Positions 11,304 through 24,168 of a DNA stretch of 64,000 bases are shown in pieces. The translations under genes were made by a program, and so were the position numbers. Positions within the stretch are counted from its first letter, which is position 1. Every line of letters begins with the position of its first letter. Source of the DNA: Alopecurus myosuroides (Eukaryota > Streptophyta > Magnoliopsida > Poales > Poaceae). The stretch is from assembly GCA_028641055.1 (NCBI GenBank), contig CM054057.1:329932482-329996481 (forward strand). The letters are read 5' to 3'. The notes beneath the pieces are model-generated. The model was not told the origin of the DNA and did not search any database. It worked only from the letters and a program-made list of their open reading frames with translations.

Positions 11304-11921
11304 TTGTGCACTTTCACCTTATCCTCAATCAACCCAAACATCCTATACACGCTGAGTGTATTAAGGAAAGGAGAGAATTGAGACAAGACCTTTCATAAGG
11401 AGAATCCAACTCTACTGCAAGACCCGTTCCACCTATAATTCTGCTACATCTTCATGTCAAGCTGACAAGTTGAACTCCCACAACTTAATTGATCAGGACA
11501 GAGCCATTGTCTAAGGCTGCACGGGAAGCTTCTAAACTTGAAAGGACTTCGTCATCTCTTTTTTCCTGGGTGGCATTCCTCAGGTGAATACCTCAAGTAA
11601 ATAACCCTTAGATAAGGGCCCTGAGGCAACACCCAACTCTCATCAGCCAAACAACCAATCCACCCAGGTGGTTCATTGAGTTGGTACTTAGAATTTTTAC
11701 TCAACACTAGTAAAACAATTTTGTAGCGTTGCTAATCATCTACTAAGTCTAATGACTATAGGGTTTATGTAGGTAATAGATGTGGCTATATATATACCAC
11801 TGGGATAGGATAATATATAGCATAGAACTAATATGTATAATACTGTAAAATTTCCTATCATGCATACTACTCAAAATCAACTAATGCATAAAGTAAAATA
11901 ATGGGTAGTTGATGGTGTGTT

Positions 11922-11928
11922 ACTTGCC
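11922..11928 (-). other. X GC-type splice donor candidate
   Basis: The minus strand reads AAG|GCAAGT, after a short open segment ending SSPNSK. It matches the consensus of plant GC-AG introns and the equivalent site in B, C and D. Confidence 0.4.
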
Positions 11929-13971
11929 TTTGAATTTGGTGAAGAGAACACACTTCCTTCACAAAAGGGAACGTTTCTCTCCGTACAATCTATACATTGA
12001 AAACACAACAACAACATCAACAAGCATTCATACAAACAAGAGAAAACATGCAAACAACAATCACAACAAAAGAGTTTTAAACAAGCCATTCACAAGGGTT
12101 CAACAAAAGAAAGACTTAGTTAAATAGGTCTTATGGTTAGCTAATAGGGCATGGGCTCGTTAAGGGTAAAGTTTGAATAACACAAACTCATACTTGTCAA
12201 GGAAGTTCCAAAAGTTCACTAAAGGTGATTACACCAATATTAAACCAAGGAAACAAGACATGTTCAACACTTAGTTATTTTCATCAAACATTTGATTTAT
12301 TTAATTTAGATTCCACTAACTTCATTTCAAAGGGGAAAATAAACTGAAGTCTTGGGATTTCCTATTTGTCAAAGGTTAGAAAAAACAACTTGCTACTCCT
12401 CCACTTGTATGGATTGCTCCAAGTCTTCTCATGCTTGTCATCTGGAAAATTGTTTCATTTCTTTCAAGTTGTTTTCTCCTTGATGTAGTGTCTCCCTTGA
12501 ACTTGAATAATTCTTCATGACTTGCTTTTATGTTGAAATACTACTAAGTTAAAAGAATAGAAAGAAGAAATAGAGAGATAGAAAGATAGAGGGATTGTTC
12601 TCCTTCTTCATTTCTTCTTGCACTTGTATTTGCTTGTGTTTCTTCTAGTTGAGTGGAGTCTAAGTCCTTCCTTGAATTTCTTCTTAAGTCTTCCTTGTAG
12701 CTCTTCATGTTTTCCACCAAGTTGAATTTGAAGTATCCCCATGTGCTTGAGTCTTGATAAATCTTGATGTAAGAATTAGAGAAGTGGACAGAAAATACTT
12801 GCACTTGTGTTTTGACTTTACTAGTTGGCTAAGTAAATACTTGAACCATACTAAGGACTTAGTCTTGTTCCAAAATAGCCACAACATATAAAACATATAT
12901 GCAAAATATTTTCTAAGTCAAAGGCAACAAAGAAAAAAAATAGTGAGAGTAAAATTTTGACTAAGTCTTCATGAAGTTCTTCTTGATTCCTTCTGGGGTG
13001 CTGACTCCATTGCTCCTTGAAGGACTTGATGATTTTGGTACCTTCATGAAGTCAAATGGAAAAGTAAGAAGAGGGGGAAAAGACTTAAGAGAAGAAGGGG
13101 GTTGGTCTTCTTGAAGTTTCTTCTTGTTTTCTTCTAAGTACTTCTTCTTCTTGGGATTCTTATGGAGTTGCTAATTCCTTCATGAGTCTTCTAGCTTCAG
13201 GTTTAAAATCTTCGAGCTGACAATTGTAGCATCCTCTCCATGGCTTCACAAATCCAGACTTAGTTGTTTTCAACTAGGAGGACCAACTAGGAAAAATAAC
13301 TTAGAAATATTCTAAGGGATTTGGTTTTGATCTCTCTGGTCTAAGGTTAGTACGTAGAGCAAAATTGCTAAAGAAAACATATTGAAATTATTTACACAAA
13401 ATAAACAAGTCAAAAACACTCAAAAGGCTAATCAATTCTAAATTCGATTTTAATTGGATAAAAAATTATTTTGGACATAGAACATGAAAGTATACATCCT
13501 AAGGTTTCCAAAAATATTTTATTTGTAAAGTTTGGATTTATAGAATTTAAACTACGCCAAAAATCACAAAACAAGCATATTTAAATTTTAACAAATTTAA
13601 GTTTGTCAAATTTGAATTTGGTCAGTGCTAAAAGATTCTACGTGTTGTTCTGATTTCAAAAAGTCCAAGTTTGCTTAATTTGGATCTACGGTTAAAAAGT
13701 TATGATGGTTCTAAGTTTGGGGGGCTTTTCTGCAAAACTGCCAGATCAAATCAAATTCCGAAATCGAGTGGATAAAGTATGGGACACGTGGCGTGCTGCG
13801 ATTGGGCGCTAATTCTGACGTGGCGCTTGTGTGGCATGATGACTAGGCGGCTGACTTGGTTAAGTGATTGAATCACTACCGCACGATCTCGATCCAACGG
13901 CCCAGAGGCGATACTGGTTCGTGTTTTTATCCCGGGCATCCACATAGATCCAACGGTGGGAAGAGGGGGTA

Positions 13972-13977
13972 GCTCAC
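13972..13977 (-). other. X GT-type splice donor candidate
   Basis: The minus strand reads GTGAGC, at the downstream end of the GC-rich block and about 440 bases after the TATA box. B, C and D have the same motif at the equivalent place. Confidence 0.4.
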
Positions 13978-14413
13978 CGTTGGGAGGTTACTATCACCGG
14001 AATCCATGGCGTGGGCGGCGGGGCTCTGGTTGCGGATGGCGGCGACACTCTAGAGGCTCCCGTGCTCGGTGAAGTCGACAGGGAGGTGCGGCGCAGCTCA
14101 ACGAAGACGATGGCGCTCTCTGTGCGCGCGGCGGGGGTATCTGTCGACGACACCGTGGAGGTTCCGATGAGAAGTCTTCGGGTGTCGTCGCGGTGACCTC
14201 CTGCAACGCAAAGAAACTCAGGCGCCATAACCAGGAGATGCGCAAGGAGAAGAGAGAGAGGATGTGACAGAAAAGAGGCGACGCATTGCTTTGTGGCTGC
14301 CGGAAACGGAGAAATACGGCGGCGGCGAAGCACAACTCCGGTGAGGAATTCGACCGTCCTGGCGGCGCAATCGAGGGGGAAATCGAGAGGAGAAACAGAG
14401 AGAGGGTCATGGA

Positions 14414-14420
14414 CTTTATA
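14414..14420 (-). promoter_or_regulatory. TATA box of solo LTR X
   Basis: The minus strand reads CCCCTATAAAG, followed within 15-30 bases by a CTCTCTCTG pyrimidine stretch and the GC-rich block. This is a typical plant core promoter layout and would read towards lower coordinates. Confidence 0.6.
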
Positions 14421-15230
14421 GGGGTAGGTTTGGGGCTTCTATTCGTAACCCCAAACGGAAGAAATCGGAGAAGAGATTGGGTAGGTTACGGGTTAGGGTT
14501 TCTTGCTCGGGAGGTTAGAGCTGATGACGTCACACTAACGTCATTAATCTCCTTTTTTTCCTGTTTATTTCTTTAATTTATAACTTCTATTTTATAAGCC
14601 CAAATGACCTCAAACCAATTTCTATGTTTTTGTAAAATTGAGATCTTTAATATAAGGATATTTGTGTGCTGTTTCCACACATTTAAAATAATTTTTTTTC
14701 AAATTTTGAATAACTACTAATAGCAACTTAATGTTATTTTTTTAATAGGGAAATAATTAATTAAACTATTGGTCAAATAAAATCAGAGGTTGTCTCAAAT
14801 GAAAATATTGTTTTCCCTAAGTTGAAAATCAAATTCTAAACAAGAAAAGTTTTGTGGAAATAATTATATTACCAAAATCTTCATATAGTAATTTGAAAAA
14901 AAAATGATATAGTAAATTCTGTCTTTGAAAATACTTTTATTCATAAATATTTTAAATATGAATTATTATTGATTGATAGAAGTGGAAAACAACATTTGGG
15001 AAAACATATTGTTTGTAAAATCATGTTATATCCTTTAGTGTTTGATAAAGAGAGGTGTAGGGAATATGGGCTTTAGGGTTTATGGAAAACATTGATTTTA
15101 GTAACATTGAAATGAACACTTTATTTTTTTGAGTTGTGTTTTGTTTGTTTTTGGTGGCTTGCTTTAATGGATAACATAAGTTTTAATTATTTGTGATTTT
15201 TGAATTCCTCCAAAAATCAGGGATGTTACA

Positions 15231-16781
15231 AAGGAGAAGTTGAATTACCCCTTGTTTAGATTTCACAATCAGGTAGCAACCTGATGATACTTCTAGAAAG
15301 ACAACCAGAATATCACGAACCACCGGTATGTCTTGGAATTCTAAAGGAGTCTTGCTTTTCGAAGCAAACAATATGGTATTAAGATCTTTGGCTTGAACCT
15401 AACTCTTTGACCAAGAATGTGCACCCTAATGAACTGATTTGGTAACAAAATCAATTTCAATTAGAGACCGGGTGACCAATAATTCTAAGAGGGATACAAA
15501 TGTTTCTTAGATTTTTTCCAAAGCAATAAGAATTGCTAGGAAGACCTGTGTGCATCATTCTCAAGCATTCAAGCTTGGAGGAAGGGGGTAGTGAAGACAT
15601 GTAAGATAATCACTTCAACAATAAGGCCATGAAACTCAACACGACCTCTTGATATATAAGAGTGTGATGCTCAAAGGTAGGAAAAAAAGCTAGTGAAACT
15701 TCTTTAATTTGTGAATTACAAAATGTTGACCTAGTCGCAGAGATGAACAAGGTACTGGAGTTTGTTCTCCTAATATTCCAAGGTGGAATGTTCAGACAGA
15801 ACACACAAGCAAATGCGTTGGATCGCCAACGCACATATGCAACTTGGTTTCCAAACAACAGATGGAGTTAGGGAAGCAGCTGGAAGTAGAACCATGCTCC
15901 GGAGAATCCTGAGATCATGTTGGAGGTATAGGGTATTACACTATTGTAAAACCCATGCTAGAAGATTGATACAGTTGAATCAAGAACAAAGATGTGGGAA
16001 TCATAAAAAAACTCTCATCGTGATCCTTTTGATTCCAAGAGAAAACCTATGGATGTTGTAGTTGAGATTACCTAGCCATAATGAGGTAGAAGATGTTCCT
16101 CAAGGTCAACAAAATGAAACTTGGGTTAAAGGTTAGCATCATGTATTGTTGCATGAGCATCACATGGTTATAAACCACATGATTCAAACCACTGCAATTC
16201 AACACATTTCGGGACCTTCAGTTCAAGTCCAAGGGTCAAAACACAAATAAAGGAGTAACTACTATCTGATTGCCTTAAATGACACTAGGAGTAGCGATTA
16301 CGAGATATCCTTCAAAAGTCGTATATAAGTCTGGAAGTATCTGAGCAAATGGAAAGGATACATTCGAGTTGAAAGGAAATCTAGAGGTTCTAGATTTGCG
16401 ATTCTAGAACATGAGAATGTGGAATCCACGCAACTCTGAGAGATTATGATGGGAAGGAATCTCCCATTTCAACAAAAGGAAGTCAAAGTATGGAACACAC
16501 ACGACTCTAGGAACTCAACACTAGGTCAACTTGGGTAAGAAATGTTTTGCCAAAGAAGGCACCTAGGTTTTGAATGAATAGAACAGATAGCAAAATCTTT
16601 TCAAACAAAAACAGGTAAGGTGACCAAGAGTTCGAGAGATACCAGATAAGGAGTAAAAAGAATACTAAGAAGGTTTTCACAACTCATTTGTAGTTTCAAG
16701 ATAGTTTTCACAAACACTAGACTCAACATCGACTAAGCAGTAAGGTTTTCCTATAGGCAATCCTGCTCTAATACCATGACT
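15231..16781 (-). pseudogene. Y internal region: decayed leader, gag and start of pol
   Basis: About 1.55 kb between the Y 5' LTR and X, starting with the right TSD copy of X. Near 15371-15240 the minus strand encodes FQDIPVVRDI, the linker before RT in Ty3/gypsy chromoviruses; after X it continues at 10598. Upstream of that I see only short frames with many stops, where gag and protease should be. It is an old, dead copy. No host gene is visible. Confidence 0.65.
16761..16776 (-). other. Y primer-binding site (initiator tRNA-Met type)
   Basis: The minus strand reads TGGTATTAGAGC, one mismatch from the TGGTATCAGAGC complement of initiator tRNA-Met, next to the end of the Y LTR. Confidence 0.7.
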
Positions 16782-16859
16782 TGTCACGACCACCGACCCA
16801 GAGGTATACATAAATGTTATGCATTCCTAGTCATGGACCCACAAGGGCTTCGGGGTTAC
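16782..16859 (-). repeat. Y 5' LTR, terminal 78 bases
   Basis: It starts TGTCACGACC on the plus strand, beside the primer site. It is cut by E2 at 16860 and continues at 23605. Confidence 0.8.
16855..16859. repeat. Target-site duplication of E2, left copy
   Basis: GTTAC, repeated at 23600-23604 directly after the E2 right LTR. Confidence 0.93.
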
Positions 16860-18463
16860 TGATACATCTCCAACGCATCTATAATTTCTGATGCTCCATG
16901 ATAATATTATGCCAATTGCTACATGTTTTCTCCCTTCTTTATAGCATTTTTACATGTTTTCCGGGACTAACCTATTAACAAGATGCCAAGTGTCAGTTCC
17001 CTATTTTCTTCTATTTTTTATTTCAGAAAAGTTGTTCTGGAAATATTCTCGGAATTGGACCCCACAAAGCCCGAAGTGCCCATTTTCCATGAAAGCGTCC
17101 AGAAGACCGAAGAGGAGTCGAAGACGGGCACAAGGGGCCCACACCATGGTGTGGCGCGCCCCCCTTGGCCGTGCCAGCTGGTGGTGTGCCCCCCCAGGGC
17201 TCCACCGCATGTGCCCTTTCGCCTATTTATTCCCCGGGGATGGAAAACCCTAGGCACATGATCAAATATCCCCGAAAAGTTCCGCAACTGCCGTCATCGT
17301 CAAACCTAGATCGGGGGTTCTGAAGCTGTCTCTAGACACCCTGCCAGAGAGGAGATCATCACCGGAGGCCTCTTCATCACCATTCCTGCCTCCAAAGTGA
17401 TGCGTGAGTAGTTCATCCTTGGACTACAGTTTCATAGCAGTAGCTAGATGGTTGTCTCCTCCTCATATGCCTCCATGTTTAGATCTCGTGAGCTGCCTAA
17501 CGTGATCGAGATTGTTCTTGTAATTCTGTGTGCTGTGTTTGCTGGGATCCGATGAATATTGAACTTATGCCAAGTTGATTATATTCTTTTGTTGCATATG
17601 CTATTTATGATCTTGCATGCTTTCCGTTTCTAGTGGTTGCTCTGGCCAAGTAGTTGCTAGTGCTCGATAGTGGCCAAGAGGGAGTATTTAGTCTCGATAG
17701 TGGGTTCATGCCTCCTTTTCGCATGTGCTCGCGTGACAGAAACGTGACGGGGGAGTATGTGTTGTTGCCACTAGGGAGAAAACAACGGTGTGACTGCCCG
17801 CGTGCACAATCATTGCTTACATTACACACATTGCTTAATGCGATTATCTGTTGCTTGTAACTTAATACCTAAGGGGGTTCAGATGATAACCTGAGGGTGG
17901 ATTATTAGTCATGGATGCAGTTGGATTACGGTCTATGTATATTGTTGTAATGCCCGCACTAAATATCATAGTAGTCATCATGTCAAGAATGTGCACTACG
18001 GTGCAACCTTTATTTGGCAATTTCCCAGCTGTAATTTGTTCACCCAACATGCTATCTTTTATGGAGAGACACCACTAGTGAACCTATGAACCCCGGTCCA
18101 TTTTCTTACACTGTTAAACAAACCACTACAATTTCCTGCTCTCTTTACCTACTGCAAGCACACACTATTTTCCACACTATACTTCTAATCTTTGTTTTCA
18201 GCAAGACCGGTGAGATTGACAACCTCACTATACCATTGGGACAAAGTATTTTGGTTGTGCTGTGTGCAGGTTCCGCGTTGTTGCTGACACCGGTGAGGCG
18301 CCATCACCACTGTCAGTGGCATCAACCTTCCAAAGATCCTATTCCTCCTACTGGATTGATAATCTTGGTTCTTAACTGAGGGAAATTCTTACCGCTGCAC
18401 TCATCACACCCTCCTCTTGGGGTTCCCAACACATAGGAATTTCTGTAGCCATTGTCAGCATCA
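16860..18463 (+). repeat. E2 5' LTR
   Basis: 1604 bp, starts TGATACATCTCC and ends GCATCA before the primer site. A TATA-like CTATTTAT is at 17223-17230. Confidence 0.95.
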
Positions 18464-18472
18464 AGGAAAAAC

Positions 18473-18490
18473 TGGCGCTGTTGCCGGGGA
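18473..18490 (+). other. E2 primer-binding site (tRNA-Asp type)
   Basis: TGGCGCTGTTGCCGGGGA, identical to the E1 site, one mismatch to tRNA-Asp. Confidence 0.88.
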
Positions 18491-18665
18491 GAAAGAAGTC
18501 CTCTGACAAGGGAAGTCTCTCACTCTCAACCTCTTTATTTTGTTTATTGTCTTGTTTTTATTCTATTATTTTTTTGTCTTGTTTTGCTTCTCTTTATATC
18601 AAAACACAAAAAAATTAGTTCTTATTCTAGTTGTTATTTTTGCCAATACGTTGTTATTTTTCATC

Positions 18666-19280
18666 ATGTTGTTCCCTAAGTTTACCTTGAAAGATTTGCC
18701 GGTAGGAAGTGGTTCTATACTTGGAAAGGACACTATCAAAGAATTCTTTGATCATGTTAGTAAGCATGATAACTTTGAGGAAAAATCCGTAGTAGAACTT
18801 GCTCCCAATTACGAGACTGCTGCAACTTATTTAGTTGACATGCTAGAAGCTAGGTTTGTTAACCTCCATCCCATATTACAACATATGTTCCTCAACTTGA
18901 ATAACATTGAAGCTGTTGAGAAAAGAAACTTCATCTTAGAGACTATGCTTAAAGAATTTGGAGATGTTGAAATAGAAGCTAGAAAAGTCTTTGATCGTTT
19001 CAATATGCTTGGCTCATGTGTAGACATTGTTGCTTCTCTAGAAAAAACTGAATCTAATAATGAAAACGAGGATAAAATACCAATCCCCTTTAAATTGGTG
19101 GCATTGCATGAAGCCCAAGAAAAGAATTTTGATTGGATTGTTCCTGAGAATTTATTTGATGAAGATAGTAAGCCTAAAAGTACTAAGAGAGGAGCATCTA
19201 AAACTCCCTTAGATAAAATACAATGCATTATTAAAGAATTGCCAAATCTTGATTTGAATGCTTCACTTGAAAACACTTGA
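18666..19280 (+). CDS. E2-encoded protein of unknown function
   Basis: The frame is open from 18540, but the N-terminal part before the ATG at 18666 is a low-complexity Phe/Leu run, so I take 18666 as the start (about 204 residues). The protein is mostly helical in character and acidic, with blocks such as LAPNYETAATYL, FILETMLKEFGDVEIEARK and IPIPFKLVALHEAQ, and a Lys-rich patch near the end. It has no zinc knuckle, no protease motif and no RT motif. It occupies the gag position of this pol-less element. I do not recognise the family. An intact frame in a copy with diverged LTRs suggests constraint or luck. It could be a structural protein or a diverged gag-like product. Confidence 0.6.
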   Translation: MLFPKFTLKDLPVGSGSILGKDTIKEFFDHVSKHDNFEEKSVVELAPNYETAATYLVDMLEARFVNLHPILQHMFLNLNNIEAVEKRNFILETMLKEFGDVEIEARKVFDRFNMLGSCVDIVASLEKTESNNENEDKIPIPFKLVALHEAQEKNFDWIVPENLFDEDSKPKSTKRGASKTPLDKIQCIIKELPNLDLNASLENT

Positions 19281-21982
19281 GTTTCTTTCTATGCCTAGCT
19301 GAAAGGCGTTAAAGAAAAGCACTACCGGGAGACAACCCGTTTTATTTCTCTGTTTTCAACCTGTTTTCCTTTGTTTTCTTTTGTTTTCTTTGCACAGGGT
19401 GTTGTCTATTTCCTTAGCAACCCCGTTTTATATTTTATTTTGTGTTTTTGTTGAGCCAAGTAAAGCCTCTAGTGGAAAGTTGAGACTATATTTCGGATTT
19501 CTGCGCAGGAAACAGATTTCTGCCGTCCACCGTTTAATTCGTATAAAATCACAGAAAATTCAAAATGACCTAAGTTTTATTGTGCGTAATCCTGGGCTGA
19601 ATACGCAACATTTCTTAGTTGGCCACTTTTTTATTTGAGCAACAGAAGATTTTTGAAAAAAAAATCATCTTTACCTGCTGTCCTGTTTTGACAGATTTCT
19701 GCCAATAATTGCATTTGCATCTTAATCTCTTTCTTTTGGTGTTATTTTGAATAAAAGAGTTTTAAAAGAATTTGTGACAGTAGTTAATGTGTTTTTGAGA
19801 CTTAGGCTTGTGTTTAAACTGAACCATGTGAATTTATTATTTCGATTGCACTAACGTTGCTAATGAAGATTGTGAGAAGTTTGGTGTGAAGGAAGTTTTA
19901 AAGGGTCAAGAGAAGAGGATGATATGACGTGATCAAGAAGAGTGAAAAGCCTAAGCTTGGGGATGCCTCGGTGGTACATCCCAGAAAATTCCAAGAAGAC
20001 TCAAGTGTCTTAGCTTGGGGATGCCCAAGGCATCCCCTTCTTCATCGACAAATTATCAGGTCACTTCTAGTGAAACTATATTTTTATTCGGTCACATATT
20101 ATGTGCTTTACTTGGAGCGTCTTTTTGTTTTTATTTTTGCAATAATCTTGGTTGGACCCCAGAATTCTTTTACTGGAGAGTGACACGCTCCGCTTTTTCC
20201 TGGGAATACTTTGCATTCTTAATCTTTGTCTGGCTGCTGCATTTATTTAGCTTCTGTTTTGCATGCATCTCTTATCAGAGCTGTTAGTTTTAGTAGTGTT
20301 ATGTGAGTACTCTCATGTTTGCTTGATGTATCATAAAGAGTATTTTTGTTAAAACATATCTTGTATGGTGCTTGTTGGGAAAAGAAACTGCTGCTTGAAG
20401 TAGAATTTATAATAGTGCAAGTAGAAGCTTGTATAGACTGTGACTGGAATTTTTTCATGCCATGTTAAATGTTATTTTAGTTTTAAAGCCTTGTGGTTAT
20501 TGATTAGCATGAATAGCCTCAAATAACTAAGAGTGTTTAATATGCCATTGAAATATTCATGAGTTGTTATTGTCATAGTAAAGCATAAATTTATGGTGTT
20601 CTCTTTCGAATGTTTTATTTGGTTGACTTATCGCATGCTCACAACATGTTTATGACTATGAACCAGTCACGAATAGCCTCCATGACCACTTAGTTTTTGA
20701 ACTTGTGATACCGCTTATGCTTTAATTAATGAGGTTTATGTCGCCATGCATGATTATGGATCTTATGCTCTCTTGATTTGTCGCTCCATGTCTTTTGCTA
20801 GCCTCCACCTGTACTGAGTATGAGATCTACTCGTGCATCAAACTCCCTTAAACCAAATATTTTCCCATTGCGTCCACCATACCTACCTACATGTGGTATT
20901 TAACTGCCACTCCAAAGTAAATTGCTCGTGTGTTACCTTTAAAACTTTCAACACTGCTCCTGCTTTATGTTCCTGTTTTTGCTCATGAGGACGTCAATGG
21001 AGAATCTTTATCTCACTTGTTGATAGGATTTCACACCCTGGCCTAGTGGCTTCATCCGCTTATCCAAATGATAGAAGAGCTGGCAGCGAGGTTCCCAGCC
21101 CCAAATTAATGCAAACAAATTCTCTTCACTATTTTTGCCCATGATTTATCAGTCAAAGCCTAATTGTGTAAACAAAAGAGAAAGAGGGATGACCTTCTAC
21201 CCAGATGCGTCCTTCACATGGGAGCCGCTCTTGTGAATCCAGTTGGCTTGTGACGTACTGTATTTTCTGTTTAACATTCGTTGACATTAGCATACATCTC
21301 CAGAAATATAGACACTCCTCCACGGTATGTGATTGTTGGCAGGCACCCGAGGATTCAGTTAGCCATGGTTTGTGAAAGATGGATGGGAGGAGTGTCAAAC
21401 TTTTAGTACCTCTGTTTAATAAAATAAAAAGGTCTAGCACATGAGTTGATCCCTTCTTCCCTCCGTGAAGAGCCTATCTTTTACTTTTATGTTGAGTCTC
21501 CATCTTCTAACTTTATGCACAGTTGAGAGAGCAGTTTTGCCATTCTGAGTTCTATGTGCATTTGTCCCATAAACATCAATAATTGATTCATGATGTGATA
21601 TTGTTTGTTCTTAAATTATTTGCTCTAGTCTTCCTCATGAACTTTGAAGGTGTCCTGGCATTTATGTTTTCTCCCACTCTTTAGGACTAGTGAAATACCA
21701 CTTTGCCATGATTTCTCTATACTTGAAACAAACGTTTATCTTTCTTTGCATTATTATTCATGATCCTTTATTTGAGATACTCTTCATGATGCAAAGTGAT
21801 TGCTATGCTTTATTATTAAAGTTCTATTTATCATGTTTGTGTTTGAAGTTCTATGATCTCAGCTTACATATGCTTTTACATTATAATGATCAAGTTTATG
21901 TTAGTAGCATGTCACCTCAGAAATTATTGTGTTTTATCGTTTACCTACTCGAGGACGAGTAGGAACTAAGCTTGGGGATGCT
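19281..21982 (+). other. E2 3' non-coding region with repeated purine-tract motif
   Basis: No supported ORF. The region shares blocks with the 3' part of E1. The motif (A/T)AGCTTGGGGATGC occurs at 19953-19966 and 20011-20024, and again at 21968-21981 directly before the LTR. The last is the polypurine tract. Confidence 0.75.
21968..21982 (+). other. E2 polypurine tract
   Basis: AAGCTTGGGGATGCT lies immediately upstream of the right LTR. Confidence 0.8.
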
Positions 21983-23599
21983 TGATACGTATCCAACGTA
22001 TCTATAATTTCTGATTCTCCATGATAATATTATGCCAATTGCTACATGTTTTCTCCCTTCGTTATAGCATTTTTACACGTTTTCCGGGACTAACCTATTA
22101 ACAAGATGCCAAGTGCCAGTTCCCTGTTTTCTGCTGTTTTTTATTTCAGAAAAGTTGTTCTGGAAATATTCTCGGAATTAGACCCCACAAAGTACGAAGT
22201 GCCTATTTTCCCCGGAAGCATCCAGAAGACCGAAGAGGAGTTGAAGACGGGCACTAGGGGGGGCCACACCATGGGGTAGCGCCCCTCCCCCTTGGCCGCG
22301 CCAGCTGGTGGTGTGGGGCCCCCAAGGCTCCACCGCCTCTGCCCTTTCTCCTATTTATTCCCCCCGAATGGAAAACCCTAGGCACCTAATCAAATATCCA
22401 CGAAAAATTCCGCAACTGCCGTCATCGTCAACCCTAGATCAGGGGGGTTCTGAAGCTGTCTCCCGGCACCCTGCCGGAGAAGAGATCATCACCGGAGGCC
22501 TCTTCATCACCATGCCTGCCTCTGGAGTGATGCGTGAGTAGTTCATCCTTGGACTACGGGTCCATAGCAGTAGCTAGATGGTTGTCTCCTCCTCATACGC
22601 CTCCATGTATAGATCTCGTGAGCTGCCTAACATGATCGAGATTGTTCTTATGTAATTATTTGTGCTGTGTTTGCTGGGATCTGATGAATATTGAACTTAT
22701 GCCCAGTTGATTATAGTCTTTTATTGCATATGCTATTTGTGATCTTGCATTCTTTTTGTTGCTAGTGGTTTCTCTTGCCAAGTAGTTGCTAGTGACTCCA
22801 AGAGGGAGTATTTATGCTCGATAGTGGGTTCATGCCTCCTTTTCGCCTGTGCTCGAGTGACAGAAACGTGCAGGGGAGGATGTGTTGTTGCCACTAGGGA
22901 GAAAATAGCGGTGTGAGTGCCCGCATGCAGAATCATTGCTTACATTACACACATTTCTTAATGCGATTATCTGTTGCTTGCAACTTAATACCTAAGGGGG
23001 GTCGGATGATAACCTGAGGGTGGATTATTAGTCATAGATGCAGTTGGATTACGGTCTATGTATATTGTTGTAATGCTTGCACTAAATATCATAGTAGTCA
23101 TCATGTCATGAATGTGCACTATGGCGCAACCTTTATTTGTCAATTGCCCAGCTGTAATTTATTCACCCAACATGCTATCTTTTATGGAGAGACACCACTA
23201 GTGAACCTATGAACCCCGGTCCATTTTCTTACACTGTTAAACAAACCACTGCAATTTCCTGCTTTCTTTACTTACTGCAAGCATACACTATTTTCCACAC
23301 TATACGTCTAATCTTTGTTTTTAGCAAGACCGGTGAGATTGACAACCTCACTGTACCGTTGGGACAAAGTATTTTAGTTGTGTTGTGTGCAGGTTCCGCG
23401 TTGTTGCTGACACCGGTGAGGCGCCATCACCACCATTAGTGGCATCAACCTTCCAAAGATCCTCTTCCTCCTACTGGATTGATAACCTTGGTTCTTAAAT
23501 GAGGGAAATTCTTACCTATGCACTCATCACACCCTCCTTTTGGGGTTCCCAACACACAGGAATTTCTGCAAGGAATTTCTATAGCCATTGTGAGCATGA
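21983..23599 (+). repeat. E2 3' LTR
   Basis: 1617 bp, starts TGATACGTATCC and ends GAGCATGA, followed by TSD GTTAC. TATA-like CTATTTAT at 22351-22358. Confidence 0.95.
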
Positions 23600-24149
23600 G
23601 TTACAGTCCCGACCGTCACACACAACAGCGGATAGACCGAAATCAACGGCACGCAAGCCGGATAACATCGGTACTAGTTCTCCTCGTGTCCATGCTATTC
23701 ATAACCAAGTATACATATCAAAGAATCCATGAGTCATCTGAAACTATTGGAACGGGACCAAGGCTAATTAGAAATGCTATGTGTCACACGAAGTTCTACA
23801 CATGCTGAGGGTTAATGGGTTTTCCACTCCTAGGTCGAGTAAACATCAGCAGGCCTGCTCGAATATGGATCATCGGCACACAAACCCTCGACTGCGACAT
23901 AAAGCAAGTATTACTAGAGTATAGCTTAACAAACAGAGGTCACATGACCCAACATTACATCAGACACCAGAAGACAAATTATGTTTCTAGTCAACAAGAT
24001 ACCAAAAAGACCTAAGAGGCCGCAACATAAGGCGACGTCCCGACCCGTAGATTCCAGGCTGCTACCTGGGAACCCCAAACTACTCGTCGATGTCCATGTC
24101 GAAACCACCATTGGAGTGAGACTTCACGTGAACCAAATTTAAGAAAACC

Positions 24150-24168
24150 TGAGTACGAGAGGTACTCA
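24150..24168 (-). other. Y inverted repeat TGAGTAC-GAGAG-GTACTCA
   Basis: Seven-base perfect arms around a five-base loop, upstream of the acidic open reading in the transcribed direction. Confidence 0.7.

Larger units (their letters stand above)
10604..15230 (-). mobile_element. X: solo LTR of a long-LTR chromovirus-like element
   Basis: The 4.6-kb unit starts TGTAGCGATCCC and ends GGGATGTTACA on the plus strand. The 5-bp duplication AAGGA is present at 10599-10603 and 15231-15235. No internal region or second LTR adjoins it, so it is a solo LTR left by recombination between two LTRs. A GC-rich block (about 13740-14530) sits in an otherwise AT-rich unit. It inserted into the pol region of Y. 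Confidence 0.92.
16860..23599 (+). mobile_element. E2: non-autonomous Athila-group LTR retrotransposon
   Basis: Complete element of 6.7 kb with LTRs at 16860-18463 and 21983-23599, a tRNA-Asp primer site, a purine tract and TSD GTTAC. The interior encodes one unrecognised 204-205 residue protein and no gag or pol. The 3' non-coding half is shared with E1. The right LTR ends CATGA instead of CATCA and has a short internal duplication near 23560-23580. The LTRs differ at many sites, so this is not a recent insertion. Confidence 0.95.

Noticed and set aside
14286..14576. Plus-strand ORF in solo LTR X
   Set aside because: It runs antisense through the promoter and GC-rich leader of X; no domain or start context supports it.
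15610..16061. Short overlapping ORFs in the Y interior as a possible small host gene
   Set aside because: They lie between a primer site and a pol remnant of a decayed element and show no sustained frame.
19381..19638. ORF in E2 similar to a frame in E1 (4105-4317), possibly a conserved env-like peptide
   Set aside because: DNA is conserved in all frames and there is no signal peptide plus membrane anchor arrangement; better explained as shared non-coding 3' region.
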